Source: Ursus arctos
Taxonomy: Eukaryota > Chordata > Mammalia > Carnivora > Ursidae
Assembly (NCBI RefSeq): GCF_023065955.2
Contig: NW_026623008.1
Span: 25,137,001 to 25,201,000, forward strand
Reading direction: 5' to 3'
DNA: 64,000 nucleotides
Below are positions 22,693 to 32,739 of the stretch, piece by piece; within the stretch, counting starts at the first letter, position 1, and each line of letters begins with the position of its first letter. The notes beneath the pieces were generated by a model. That model worked only from the letters and a program-made list of their open reading frames with translations. It had not been told where the DNA came from and ran no database searches. The translations under genes and the position numbers were made by a program.

Positions 22693-23340
22693 CTGTATAT
22701 ATAATGGGTGCTCTTTCTTCAGTAAATTATTCTTGTCTTAAATTACAAGAGGCAAGGTGCATTTGCGACATACATAGATATGCATATATGCAACACAAAG
22801 ACGTAAAAAGAAAAACCGATCTCCTAGCTCTCTCCTTTCCACCCAATCCAAAGTGACCAGGCAGCTATGTGTCCCTCTCCAACCTTCTCCACTCTCACGC
22901 AAACAAATAGACACATTCTGGGAGAATTTTTATTATTTTGTTTAAAAATGAGATCCTACATTAGCTCGCTTCTCTGCAATGTGCTTTCTCACTTAACAAG
23001 ACGTCAGGGACACCTTCCAGGTCAGCAGATACATATCTAACTTATTTTTTTATGTAAAGGTGTAATATTCCACGGCAAGGATGTATCTCAATTTATTCAA
23101 CCACTCCCCGGTTGATGGCCGTTCAGGTCATTTCTCGGTTTTCTTTTGCAACAATTCGGTAAACATTATAACACAAGCTGCTCCCCCAAGATATTGAATC
23201 GGCTCAATAAACAGCCTTTTAAATGGATACACAACATTCTGGTCTCTGGTTAAACTAGAATTTACTCAACCGTTCTCCCACTGTCAGACATTTCAATTGT
23301 TTCTGGATTTTTTTTTTTTTTCTGTTTTAAATAAGACCTG
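22480..23340 (-). mobile_element. Probable old L1M-type 3' end
   Basis: AACTTATTTTTTTATGTAAA followed by GGTGTAATATTCCACGGCAA, CAATTTATTCAACCACTCCC, GGTTGATGGCCGTTCAGGTC and CACTTAACAAGACGTCAGGG follow the reverse order of an old L1M 3' UTR ('tattccatggtatggatgtacc ... ttgatggacatttaggttg'). It is diverged and interrupted by a GT/AT microsatellite. Confidence 0.45.
22639..22697. repeat. (GT)n(AT)n compound microsatellite
   Basis: An 8-repeat GT run (about 22639-22654) passes directly into an AT run of about 16 repeats ending at about 22687, followed by AAATACTGTATATATA. It is long enough to be variable in length between individuals. Confidence 0.95.
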
Positions 23341-23740
23341 GACATTTTGTAAGGTCTAGTGACAAAAGGAATGCTGGTCAGTGCAGCGGAAAAAATGCCC
23401 GTCCACGGCCAGAGAGGCCCAGAACGAATGTTCACTTACGCCACAACCGCATCCAGCTTCGGTTTCGAGGTTGGGGGTGGTGGTATTATCTATATGACGC
23501 TGGCTGACCTCGGTGGCAGGCACTGTTAGAGATAGATAGTGCTAGAAGCCTGACTCATTGGGAAGTCTCCCTGAAATCAAATGTTTGTTAGTGAGTTGAG
23601 AAAGTTATAACCCAGAGAGCAGCCGCTCCAGACTGAAACGCTAATAGAGAGGGAGTCCGTGCCAAAAGGGCTAAATGTCCTTTCATGCCTATAAAATGCT
23701 GGATTTCTTCCAAGAAAAGAGCTACCTGTTCTTCATCCTT
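23341..23740. other. Intronic sequence, nothing recognised
   Basis: Single-copy looking sequence between two reverse-oriented L1 pieces. No exon or repeat was seen. Confidence 0.4.
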
Positions 23741-23744
23741 TTTG

Positions 23745-24345
23745 TAATTGCGATTATTTTTTAATTCCAGTAGAGTTAACATACAGCGTTCTGTTAGTTT
23801 CAGGTGCACGCTCTAGTGATTTCAACAATTCTATACGTTACTCTGGGCTCGTCACTGTAAGAGTCCTCTTAATCCCCTTCACCTATTTCCCCCACCCCAT
23901 CAGTTTGTTCTCTGCATTTAAGAATCTGTCTCTTTTTGTTTGACTCCTTTTTGTTTGTGTTCTTTTTTTTTTTTTTAGGTAATAATTACCTGTTTATTTT
24001 TTTATTATAATGGTTTTTTTTATTATGTTAGTCATCATACAGCACATTTGTGTTATTTCTTAAATTCCACATACGCATGAAATCACATGGCATTTGTCTT
24101 TCTCTGAGTGGCCATTTCTCTTAGCATAATACATTCAAGCTCCATCCAGCTTGCTGCAAATGGCAAGAGACAATCCTTTTCCATGGCTGAGTAATAGTCC
24201 ATGTTTATATACACCATATCTTCTTTATCCATTCATCTGTCCATGGACACTTGGGCTGCTTCCATATCTCGGTTATTGTAAGTAATGCTGCAATGAACAC
24301 AGGGGTGCGTGTATCTTTTTAAATGAGTATTTTCGGATTCTTTGT
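23745..24345 (-). mobile_element. Carnivore L1 3' end (3' UTR)
   Basis: On the minus strand it reads ATATGGAAGCAGCCCAAGTG, TGGATAAAGAAGATATGGTG, ATTACTCAGCCATGGAAAAG, AGAGAAAGACAAATGCCATG, AGAGAACAAACTGATGGGGT and ends CACCTGAAACTAACAGAACG with CTGTATGTTAACTC. The segment 23985-24060 carries a second terminal phrase (TGTATGATGACTAACATAAT), as if a short L1 3' end were inserted or recombined inside. Confidence 0.85.
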
Positions 24346-24349
24346 TCTT

Positions 24350-25280
24350 CACTTCTCATGACCAGTGTACTGCCCTATAGACAGGAATGCTCCTATGCAC
24401 TTTGATCCGAGGGCAACTTGCATTTCTTTCTCTGTCCCCAGGATGGGCTGCCTCCACTCACCCATACTTCTCTCCAGTCAATGCAGCTATCAGACACAGC
24501 CAAGACCCATTTCAGCCTCAAGAACAATCCTGGAGAATTAAAGCTTTGGGGTGTTGTGCACGCATTTGTTTTTGGATGATTTCCCAATGAGAGACTTCCC
24601 AAAGTGCAGGGTCCTGGGTCAAAGTATGAACGTTTGTGGTGCTCTGCTCTGGATCTCCCAACTACTTTCTAGAAAACCTACTCCAATTCCATTTTCAACA
24701 GCCATGCCTACAAATGCCTATCTCAAGCCATCTTCACTCACACTGTGTGTTCTCTTATTAAAAAGTTTTACCCCTACTTGACAGGTACCCCCCCCCCAAA
24801 AAAAAGCTATCGTGTTTTATTCAGCTTCTCTTTATAACTTCGATTCAACATTTTTTTTCGACTTTCCTTAATAATTTTAAATCCTCCCTTTGGGAACTAT
24901 CTGATGAAATCTTGCGCTAATTTTCCACTGCGGTGTTTATTTTTTCTTGTTGATTTACATACTTATGTCCTCTAGGCATCACAGTTACCACATACACGTT
25001 TGTCGCTGTTTTGGCCTTTTAATTTAGTGATGTTTGACATACAGAGGTTCCCAAATTTTATGTACTTAAATCTTCCGTAAGTTTCTGTGATTTTCTTACC
25101 AACTTGTACTAACTCTTCATAGAATCTAGGTTTTACTTTTTCGTCGTATTTGTTGCAAATATTGTTGTCTACCCGGCTGTGTGATTTTTGCGTTGTTTAG
25201 ATTTTTCGTGTAGGTTAAAATGTTCACTGTTTTGCAAGCAGCGACATTGACCTGCCTTTTTCTCGGTCATATTTTTAGAA
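24350..25280 (-). mobile_element. Possible old L1M-derived sequence
   Basis: AT-rich, with phrases such as GGATGATTTCCCAATGAGAG, GTCCTGGGTCAAAGTATGAA and CAACAGCCATGCCTACAAAT that resemble reversed old L1 3' regions. No continuous alignment can be recalled. Confidence 0.35.
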
Positions 25281-25309
25281 AGACCGCTCTACTGAAGATT
25301 GGCTGGCTT

Positions 25310-25830
25310 CTCATCATCTCCCTCAACATAAAGGCTAAAGTCCTGGCCCTTCAAAGACCTACCTTGAATGGATGCCTGGCTGCCTCTTGACCTCTCCTGT
25401 CTCTTGTCCCCTCCTCCCTACGGTCAGCCACGCAGCCTCCAGGCCATTCCTTAAGCCCATCACACACTTACTTTGGGACGCTTCAGTCCAGAAATCTCAT
25501 CCTTCAAGAGCCCATGTGACCCATTCTCTCACTTCCTTGAGCTCTGGAGTCAAATATCACCTCCTTGGAGCCCACCCTACATAAAATCCAGGCCTCCCTG
25601 CTTTCAAACCAGGTGCTTAGCTTCCTGCTTTATTTTTCTCCGTAGCATTTAGCAACCACTGCCGTTGATTCTCCTCCTTATTTTCTGCCCCTCCCATTAG
25701 AATGGCATCTCTATGAAAGCAGAAGTGCTATTTTGTTCTCTGCTCTATCTCCAGCTCCCAGACCTATACTGGCACATAGCAGATGCTCCTGGAAGAGCTG
25801 CTGGTTGAATGAATGAATTCATGAATATTA
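25310..25830 (+). repeat. L2 LINE 3' end
   Basis: CTCATCATCTCCCTCAACAT with AAAGGCTAAAGTCCTGGCCC, GCAGCCTCCAGGCCATTCCT, TCACCTCCTTGGAGCCCACC, CTTTATTTTTCTCCGTAGCA, ACTGGCACATAGCAGATGCT and TTGAATGAATGAAT keep the full order of the last 500 bp of L2. Confidence 0.85.
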
Positions 25831-26024
25831 ATTGCCCACCCAACTCTCTGTGCTTGCGATGCTCGCTCTCCAGTTCCTTCGCCCAGCTGACTACAGGTGC
25901 TTTGAGACTCCTTCCCTCCTCCAAACTGCCATCTTGGAACCCTCAGGACAATGGCATGCATGTCCCCTCTACTCGCTAGTCATCCACTGTGAATATCCTT
26001 GCCTTCACCAAGGGTGGCTTCTCC

Positions 26025-26165
26025 GTCAGTAGACTCCTTGAGAGCCTATGCCTATTTTTATCTCTACCACTTAGTTCAGTCCACCACCTAGTTCAGTCCC
26101 TGCCCATCGTAGACACTCAGTACCTACTGTGGGGATGAGCGGATGCGTGAAATGAATGAATCTTT
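26025..26165 (+). repeat. L2 LINE 3' end fragment
   Basis: GACTCCTTGAGAGCCTATGC, GTAGACACTCAGTACCTACT and GAAATGAATGAAT represent the L2 terminus. A second tail only about 200 bp after the previous one shows two independent insertions. Confidence 0.65.
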
Positions 26166-26244
26166 TCATAACATTCAGAGGACACCTTCCAACTTCATTT
26201 GTCTGTGTATTTAGGGTTTATTGGGGAGGTGGCCTAGGAAAAGG

Positions 26245-26470
26245 TTAAAAGCATGGGTTTGGGAAGCAAAAACCTTGCGTGCAAATTTCCATTTCGCTAC
26301 TTAATACTTGGTGGGCACTTTATGTAAACCCTTTAAACCTTAGTTTTGATATCTTTAAAATTAACACCCACTTCAACGATGGCTGTGTAGATTAATGTGA
26401 TAATACCTGCTAAATTGCTAAATGCTCAGAAAGTACCTAACACACGATACATGATCAATAAATACCAGCT
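26245..26470 (+). repeat. MIR SINE, near full length
   Basis: AAAAGCATGGGTTTGGGAAG, TGGGCACTTTATGTAAACCC with TTTAAACCTTAG, ATTAATGTGATAATACCTGC and ATACATGATCAATAAATACC follow forward MIR order. Confidence 0.7.
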
Positions 26471-26479
26471 CATCTATCC

Positions 26480-26790
26480 ATAAAGATGTGTACTTTTCTT
26501 TACATAAGGTCCCAGTCACATCTTGTTAAGGTTGTTCCCAGACATTTTATGCACTTCTTCTTGCTCTAGTGAATACCATTTTTCCCATTATTTTATTTTT
26601 CTAGCTGGTTTTTACAGACATACAGAAAACCTATTGATTTTTATATATTCATCTCGCATCCAACTGGGTTTCTGAACTCTTATTAATTCTAAAGATTTCT
26701 CAGTTGAGTCCCTTGGGTGTTTTAGGTACACAATCATGTTGTCTACAAATAATGATAATTTTGAGGAGATAACTCTTTTGAGAAGTTTGG
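26480..26790 (-). mobile_element. L1 ORF2 fragment
   Basis: Plus-strand phrases CAGACATTTTATGCACTTCT, CCTATTGATTTTTATATATT, CATCCAACTGGGTTTCTGAA, GTACACAATCATGTTGTCTA and CAAATAATGATAATTTTGAG are the reverse of the L1 ORF2 RT segment. The minus-strand open piece at 26612-26803 is this remnant (a degraded FVDNMIVYLKHPRDSTEKSL RT block). Confidence 0.8.
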
Positions 26791-26814
26791 CAGGAAAATT
26801 CAATTCAATTCTGC

Positions 26815-26970
26815 AAATATTTGTTGACTGATAAGGTCAATTTTGGACAAATTTAGTTGGAGAAGCCAGTGGGACATCCAGACGGAGATGGCCAGAAGGC
26901 AATTAGGGCTGTAGACTGGAATTTGGGAGTGTGCTCTGGGCTGAGATATGGATTCGTCGAAGCCATGTAA
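26815..26970 (-). repeat. L2 LINE fragment
   Basis: AGTTGGAGAAGCCAGTGGGA with CATCCAGACGGAGATGGCCA and TGCTCTGGGCTGAGATATGG matches reversed L2 ORF sequence ('gacatccaagtggagatg ... ctgggctggagatata'). Confidence 0.55.
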
Positions 26971-27299
26971 TTAATGAAGCCGCCCTAAGAGGAAACACAG
27001 GGGAAGGCTGCAGATGTGAGGCCGACCATCATGTCCACTGAAGGTGTCTCACCAGCCACGCAGAGAGCCATCTGCACACCTCGAGTCTACAGTGGGACTC
27101 TGGCCCAGCTGTAGACATGCCTTCTGGCAGGGGCCCCTTGTCTGGGCAGATGGGGGGAGCAGGGGCCACGCAGTGTCTCTGGCCCTCGGCAATCGCCCTT
27201 CAGGAGAGGGTCAGAGACCACGCTTATGGAGATGTTGGCACTGAGCCCCGTGCTCGCCCCCTCCCCTGCACACCAAGCTTTGCTCACGCCGAACAGTTC

Positions 27300-27455
27300 A
27301 TCATCCACAAACACCCCAGGCCCTTTCAGGCCCTCACAATGCTTGGCCTGGAGTGCCCTTCCCCTGCCCTCTATCCCTAGCTAACTTTACTCCCCGTTCC
27401 AGATTCACTTCACTAGCACCTCCTCTGAGGAGTCTTCCCTGGTTTCCTGGGCAGT
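27300..27455 (+). repeat. L2 LINE fragment
   Basis: ACCCCAGGCCCTTTCAGGCC, GGCCTGGAGTGCCCTTCCCC and GAGGAGTCTTCCCTGGTTTC correspond to the L2 segment 'cctggaatgctcttcc ... gaggccttccctga'. Confidence 0.65.
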
Positions 27456-27612
27456 TTCTCCCTCCCCCTCTCCCTCCCTCCTTCCATCTGTCCTTTCCTC
27501 TTTTCCTCCGCCTCTCCCTCCTTGCTCTTCCTTCCCTCCGCCTCTCCCTCCCTCCGTCTGTCCTTTCCTCTCTTCCCTCCCTCCTTCTGTTTGTCCTTTC
27601 CTTTTTTCCTCC
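27456..27612. repeat. Polypyrimidine tract with internal CCTCCGCCTCTCC repeats
   Basis: About 157 bp, almost pure C/T on the plus strand. It has CTCCGCCTCTCCCTCC twice and TCTGTCCTTTCCTCT in repeated order with CTTCC blocks. The open frames on both strands across it (Arg/Glu/Gly-rich on minus, Leu/Pro/Ser-rich on plus) are compositional artefacts. Confidence 0.9.
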
Positions 27613-27689
27613 GCCGCTCCAACAGCCATCCACCAAATTCCAGATCTCCTCTCTTCTCTCCCAGTCTGTGCCTTTCAACAAAACAACAA

Positions 27690-28350
27690 TGGCCTGCTAC
27701 TCTTGCTTAAACTCCTTCAATGGCTCCCCTGAATAAAGCCCTTCATCCTCAATATGGTGTGCAAGACACCCCCTCCCTGCATGAGCCAGCCCTTGCTCCT
27801 CTCCCAGACTTCATCTCTTGCAACTCTTTCCCTTAAATGACACTCTAGTCCAAGCCAGACTCTGTTTCCTTCCTCTGATGCTCCTTGTTCCTTGGCTCAC
27901 TCTGAGTCTCAAACTCGTTCCCCCTGCCTCTGATTGAAGCATCCTTTCCCCATCCTCTGTGCTGGACAACTCCTATTCATCTTTCAGGTCACAGGTCAAA
28001 GCTCACCACCACCACCACCCCCACCCCGGGGAGACCTCAGGGACCGCTAAGGTGAATCATCCTCACCCCAACACGCATCCAAACACACACCCTGCCTCTC
28101 CACCATCACACGTGGCACACATTCCCCTGCGCGGTGTGGACTCCGTGTTCTGTCACATTCACACCGAGCCCCAGCCCCCACATTGCCTGGACAGCAGGTG
28201 CCCAGTAGAGATGTGCATAACGGCTGCACTTTGCACACCCTACTGAACAGCAGACCCAGAGCTCCTCCAGGGCCATGTCTCTCTCCGGAATCCGAGGGCC
28301 CGGCACCTGGTATACATTACAGATGTGCATTAGGGCTGGACGGGAGAGTC
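27690..28350 (+). repeat. L2 LINE copy, likely through to the 3' end
   Basis: TGCTACTCTTGCTTAAACTC with CTTCAATGGCTCCCCTGAAT, TTGTTCCTTGGCTCACTCTG, CCTATTCATCTTTCAGGTCA and CCAGTAGAGATGTGCATAA are in forward L2 order. The 28000-28140 part is replaced by CA/CACC-rich sequence. Confidence 0.6.
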
Positions 28351-28455
28351 AGCATAGGTGTTTCTAATGAAGTTGTGCATTGCTTTTTTTTTTCTTTTTT
28401 TCCTAGAGGTCTTGACAATCAGAGAAATTCGCACTAATGCTGTGATAGTCTAGTC

Positions 28456-28687
28456 CGGGTTTCTCAGCTGCGGCACTGTTGGTATTTAGGGCAGAATAAT
28501 CCTTTGTTGTGGAGGCTGTCCTCTGCAGGTAGCAGGTAGCATGTAGCATGTAGCATGTTTAGCGGGATCCCTGGCCTCACCCGCTGAATGCCAAGGAGCA
28601 CCTCCCACTTGAAACAACCCAAAATACCTCCACACATTGCCAAACATCCCCTAGGTGGGAAAAATCACCCCTAGTAGAGAGCCACTG
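28456..28687 (+). mobile_element. MER20 (hAT-Charlie non-autonomous DNA transposon), full length
   Basis: Start GTTTCTCAGCTGCGGCACTG with TTGGTATTT, then ATAATCCTTTGTTGTGGAGG with CTGTCCTCTG, GTTTAGCGGGATCCCTGGCC, CACATTGCCAAACATCCCCT and end AGAGAGCCACTG. Flanks GTCTAGTC and CTCTAATT share only 5 of 8 bases, so the target duplication has decayed. Inside, a GTAGCATGTAGCATGTAGCA short tandem expansion (28532-28557) is specific to this copy. Confidence 0.85.
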
Positions 28688-28811
28688 CTCTAATTCTTTG
28701 CCATTTTGGAGCTCCTAACGAAAGCTAGAAATACTCTCTAGACTAACACCCATAGGATGCTAACCCCCCACCTTTGTCGTGCCTGTCGAAGGGTTCCCAA
28801 ACCCCTTCCAC

Positions 28812-29523
28812 CAGCGGTTCTTCACCTTTGCTGGGCCATGACCCCCTCTGGCAGCCTTGTGAAGCCTTCACAAATGAGATGTTTGAATAAAATAAATGTT
28901 TTTAATGAAATAAACGTTTTCAATAAAACAAAATATATAGAATTACAAAGGAAACCAATTATACTGAAATACAGTTTTCAAAACATTTTGAAAATGTGTC
29001 ACCTGGTAATACAGGCACTCCTCTATGAATGCATTATTAATAAGATCTAGCAGTGGGCCTGATAAATACCACAGTCCCAACCATAAATGCTATTTCTGGA
29101 TGGGCTACAACAACCGTATATTCAGGTGATGAAAATACGTGCAATCTTATCAGTGACCCATTCACAAATACTGCTAATACTGCTGTACCTTGTTGCCTAT
29201 ATTCATCATTGGTAGACATGCCAAGTTTCTCTTTTTTTTTTAATATTTTATTTATTTATTCGACAGAGATAGAGACAGCCAGCGAGAGAGGGAACACAAG
29301 CAGGGGGAGTGGGAGAGGAAGAAGCAGGCTCATAGCGGAGGAGCCTGATGTGGGGCTCGATCCCATAACACCGGGATCACGCCCTGAGCCGAAGGCAGAC
29401 GCCCAACCGCTGTGCCACCCAGGCGCCCCGACATGCCAAGTTTCAACAGGAAATCGGTGAAAATAAAGATGTCATTTTCCCCTATCCAACTTAGGAAGCC
29501 CCTAGATTCTATCGAGAACCCCA
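28812..29523 (-). mobile_element. hAT-type non-autonomous DNA transposon (MER1 group), split by SINEC
   Basis: Termini look like CAGCGGTTCTTCACC ... GAGAACCCC, imperfect hAT inverted repeats. The interior has ATTACAAAGGAAACCAATTA with TACTGAAATACAG, CTCCTCTATGAATGCATTAT, GTGAAAATAAAGATGTCATT and CCTATCCAACTTAGGAAGCC. I recognise it as a widespread eutherian MER1-group repeat, in reverse orientation, but do not assign the family name. A SINEC interrupts it at 29230-29429. Confidence 0.65.
29230..29429 (-). mobile_element. SINEC (CAN SINE), young subfamily, inside a DNA transposon
   Basis: Full-length reverse copy: AATATTTTATTTATTTATTC, GGGATCACGCCCTGAGCCGA and GCCACCCAGGCGCCCC. Perfect 15-bp target-site duplication GACATGCCAAGTTTC at 29215-29229 and 29430-29444. 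Confidence 0.96.
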
Positions 29524-29821
29524 GAGATCCAACCAAATTCAATCTCTCGTTCAACAAATTTGGGGAAGGTTCCTTAGTTTCAGCCTGTTTATGTATGGAG
29601 GTAGGGAAGTGGGAGGGATGGATTTTGTGTGTGTTCCGTGTCCCCAAGTGGAATATAGAGAGAGACACGCATGGCCCGTCTTACTAACTCTCCACTTAAC
29701 AAGTGGTCCAGGGACACCTCGTTGTTGGATCCCAGGGGCACAGCAGAGAGCACGTACAAACAAACCCAGAAAGACTGGTGCTTTTGCGCAGGTCTGAGAA
29801 GGAAACCACCATTTATTCGCA

Positions 29822-29998
29822 GGCTTCACTAACATTATCTCCCTACCATTTGCAATGACCCTTTGAAATGGCTATTACGTCCCACCCCTGCCACTTTACA
29901 TGCGAAGAAACTGAAGCTCATCAAGGTTTAAGAACACGCTCAAGGTCAAATGGGTAGCCGCGGAAAAGCAGGGAGTCAAACCCAGGTCTGCGGGAGAG
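29822..29998 (-). repeat. MIR SINE
   Basis: AAGAAACTGAAGCTCATCAA, AACACGCTCAAGGTCAAATG and GGAGTCAAACCCAGGTCTGC are the reverse MIR core. Confidence 0.7.
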
Positions 29999-29999
29999 C

Positions 30000-30685
30000 A
30001 ACGCTCAGGCACCTCTCTCTGCCAGGCTGCAAGGATTCCACACACCATCAGGGGACACACTTCCCAAGCTACGGTCCTGTTTCCACTCTGCACCCAGCAC
30101 TGGGGGCAGAGCCTGAGATTTACTGAAAAGAGCTTAGCGCAGTAGCTATGCCACAGGAACATGAAAACAAAACAGGGTCTCCCTCCTCTCCAGCTGGGGA
30201 TACATCCAGCAAGGGTATAAACAATGTACAGCAGACAGGGTGAGGCGGCAAGCCTGTCCCTGTACCACATCCAGTTGTGCTGGGGGAGTAATCCCATGCT
30301 GCTCAGCTTTCTAACTCCACCTGCAGGCTCTCCGATTCCCCAGGACATGCTTAACACAGAAGCCACCACTGTGTTCCAAATATGATTTTCCCTGCCTGGC
30401 GATACACAGGCAGCTCATTTGTCATCATTTTGAGCCAACACCAGCCAGGGGTGGTTTATTATGTTGACGGGGAATCCTGGACCAGCAAAGGGATCTCTGC
30501 ATTGCTGATGACAGAGCCTCTCACTCATCAGGTCATGCTACATCCCTGGATCAGCACCGAGAGGAGGGGCCGGTGGTCTCTGGGGACAGGCACCACTGCC
30601 AGGTCGGTCCTAGTCCTGGGCCGGGTCTTTCGGAGCAAGTACAGAGAGCTAGCATTGAGTTCTCCTCAGCTGAGAAGACACAAGA
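30000..30685. other. Intronic sequence, nothing recognised
   Basis: Open frames at 29896-30369 minus (157 codons) and 30382-30702 plus (106 codons) lack domains or splice context. The first starts inside a MIR. No repeat was recognised. Confidence 0.4.
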
Positions 30686-30689
30686 CAAG

Positions 30690-30768
30690 GGACGGTGGCT
30701 GAGTACAGGGGCTGACACACAATAATTCAGGTCTTAGCAAATGCTCGATTCATTCATTGACTCATTTA
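30690..30768 (+). repeat. L2 LINE 3' tail fragments, head-to-head
   Basis: GGGGCTGACACACAATAATT with CAGGTCTTAGCAAATGCTCG is a forward L2 terminus. ATTCATTCATTGACTCATTT then starts a reverse L2 terminus that continues after the SINEC at 30783. Confidence 0.5.
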
Positions 30769-30782
30769 AAAAATAGTCCTGA

Positions 30783-30980
30783 GGGGCATCGGGGAGGCTC
30801 AGCTGGTTGAGTGTCTGACTCTTGATTTCAGCTCAGGTCGTGATCTCACGGTTGTAAGACTGAACCCCACATCAGGCTCCAGGCACAGTGGGGAGTCTGC
30901 TTGAAACTCTCCCCCCCTCCCCCTGCCCCTCTCCCCCGTTCACGCACTCTCTCTCTCTAAAATAAATAAATAAACCTTAA
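30783..30980 (+). mobile_element. SINEC (CAN SINE), older subfamily
   Basis: GGGGCATCGGGGAGGCTCAG, TGACTCTTGATTTCAGCTCA, GTGATCTCACGGTTGTAAGA and an AAAATAAATAAATAAA tail. Duplications AAAAATAGTCCTGA (30769-30782) and AAAAATAGTATTGA (30981-30994) match at 12 of 14 bases. It inserted into a reverse L2 tail, which resumes as TTGAGCACTCATGGTATCCC. Confidence 0.9.
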
Positions 30981-30990
30981 AAAAATAGTA

Positions 30991-31052
30991 TTGAGCACTC
31001 ATGGTATCCCAGGCACTACCCCTGGCCTCATGGAGCTCAGCCTAATAATAAC
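30991..31052 (-). repeat. L2 LINE 3' end fragment, continued after the SINEC
   Basis: TTGAGCACTCATGGTATCCC, AGGCACTACCCCTGGCC and TCATGGAGCTCAGCCTAATA form the reverse L2 terminus. Confidence 0.65.
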
Positions 31053-31054
31053 AG

Positions 31055-31292
31055 ATTATTAAACATTTCTCCTGTGCCAAGAGCTTTTTTATCACTTTAC
31101 TGCAAATAAACTCATTCCATCCCTGCAACTATATTGGATAGGTATTCTTACGATTCCCATTTTATAGACAACGAAACTGAGGCCCCGGAAGTTTAAGTAA
31201 CCTGCCCAAGGTCAGACAATTGATAAATGGTAGAAACAGGATTCAACCCCAGGCAATCTGGTACAAAATTCTGCCTTCTTAACCACTTTCCC
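31055..31292 (-). repeat. MIR SINE, near full length
   Basis: GATTCCCATTTTATAGACAA, CGAAACTGAGGCCCCGGAAG, CCTGCCCAAGGTCAGACAAT, AGGATTCAACCCCAGGCAAT and TTCTTAACCACTTTCCCA cover the whole reverse MIR. Confidence 0.85.
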
Positions 31293-31637
31293 ATGGATGG
31301 ATAGATAGACTAGGAGGTTAGGAGTGTGGCTAGATGCTTATTTTAGCCAAAGTGATCAGTCACACCTCTTTCTAGAGCATACTCACAGGCAAAGAACCTT
31401 GCCTTGGAAGGGCTTTCACTCAAGAATCAATCATCTCAGCTCAAACTCCTACGTTTCTGCTCCACTGCCTGCCTTATTAAGGCTCAGCCCACTACAGTGA
31501 GGCATCCGACGGGAGACCACATGAGGAATTCTGTGCACACTGGACTTCCCCAAAGAAGAAAAAAAGTAACCTGGGAAACAAGTGAATTGTCAAAAGTATG
31601 TGAAGCCAAACTTATGTCTCTGTCTCTCCCACCCGCC

Positions 31638-31742
31638 TGAGTGCCTCATGATGGCAAGTACGACATCTGATTCACTATTAAATCCCCACATGGAGTTTGG
31701 CAATTCATAAACACGCAGTTAATATTTATTGAGTAAATAGAT
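31638..31742 (+). repeat. L2 LINE 3' end fragment
   Basis: AGTGCCTCATGATGGCAAGT, TAAATCCCCACATGGAGTTT and GTTAATATTTATTGAGTAAA fit the L2 terminus. Confidence 0.5.
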
Positions 31743-31944
31743 TAATATATTCAGTTGTCATCTCTACCCTTTCTTTACATTTGTTTCTCTATTCATTAAA
31801 GGCTCATAGCTGCTGTTTTACATATACCCATAGAGGAACTGGCTTCATCCCGAAGGAACATAGGCAACTTTAAGTCCTCTGCCCTTCTGTGACTCAGATT
31901 TGAAAATTAATTTAAAAAAAAATGGGGGGTACTTAACTTGGTGC

Positions 31945-32060
31945 AGTGGAAAGAATCAGAGAGCCTGGGTTCTTAACGCTGTTTTGCCACTTACTAGCAA
32001 GGAATATGGTCAGGTCCCTTAGTCACATAGGCCCCTGCCCCTTCATCTTGAAATGAGCCT
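31945..32060 (+). repeat. MIR SINE fragment
   Basis: GTGCAGTGGAAAGAATCAGA with GAGCCTGGGTTCTTAACGCT and TTGCCACTTACTAGCAAGGA is the forward MIR 5' half. Confidence 0.65.
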
Positions 32061-32739
32061 CTCAAGGCCACCTTCAGATAGATGCCCTGAGTTGGCTGAC
32101 CCAAGTCAATGGTTGGTGCTGCTGGAGTCAAAGAGCCCTATCCATGGTCCTGAACCACTAATGTCCTCAGGGGTGGTTGTTTCTCCCGACCCTAGGCTGC
32201 TGGGGATACATGTTCAATTTCTCCCAGGATTTCTGTACCAGATGAGAAGGGAAAAGGGAGTTAGTAAGATGAAGAAGCAGAGGGAGAGACAGGCAGAGCT
32301 GGGGAAAGGCATTAATGGAGCAGAGGTGAGGGCAGAGAGCGCTGGAGCTCCATTCAGGGTCCTGAGTGCCTAAGACAATGTCCATCAGCCCTAGGCCAGA
32401 CAGAACCAGAGGCCACACTAGAGACGGTTTGCCTTAGAAGGGCTGGGGTGAGGGATGGAGGCGGTCCCTTAGGAGTATATCCCTGAGATGTTCCTGGCAC
32501 TCAGTCCCCAGCAGCAGAGGAGGAGGAGGAGGACAGGTGGGAGACTAGCTCTCTACAGATGAGGGGTGGGGAGACTTGAGATCCAGATGAGACACAAAAT
32601 CAGACATCCTAAGGGCCAAAGGGAGAACATAACATATGGTCACCAGCAGTTGGGGGCAGCCTCTCCTTTCTCCATAGATGGCCTACCCCCTTATTCCTCC
32701 AGCACCTTTATAATGGACATCTGCTGGAAATCCAAATAC
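32061..32739. other. Intronic sequence, nothing recognised
   Basis: An AGG-repeat stretch (GGAGGAGGAGGAGGACAGG, 32518-32536) is the only low-complexity feature. Open frames 32053-32373 plus and 32566-32931 plus have no domain. Confidence 0.4.

Noticed and set aside
27405..27681. Arg/Glu-rich open frames as a coding region
   Set aside because: They follow from the polypyrimidine tract read on the minus strand; all three frames are similarly biased.
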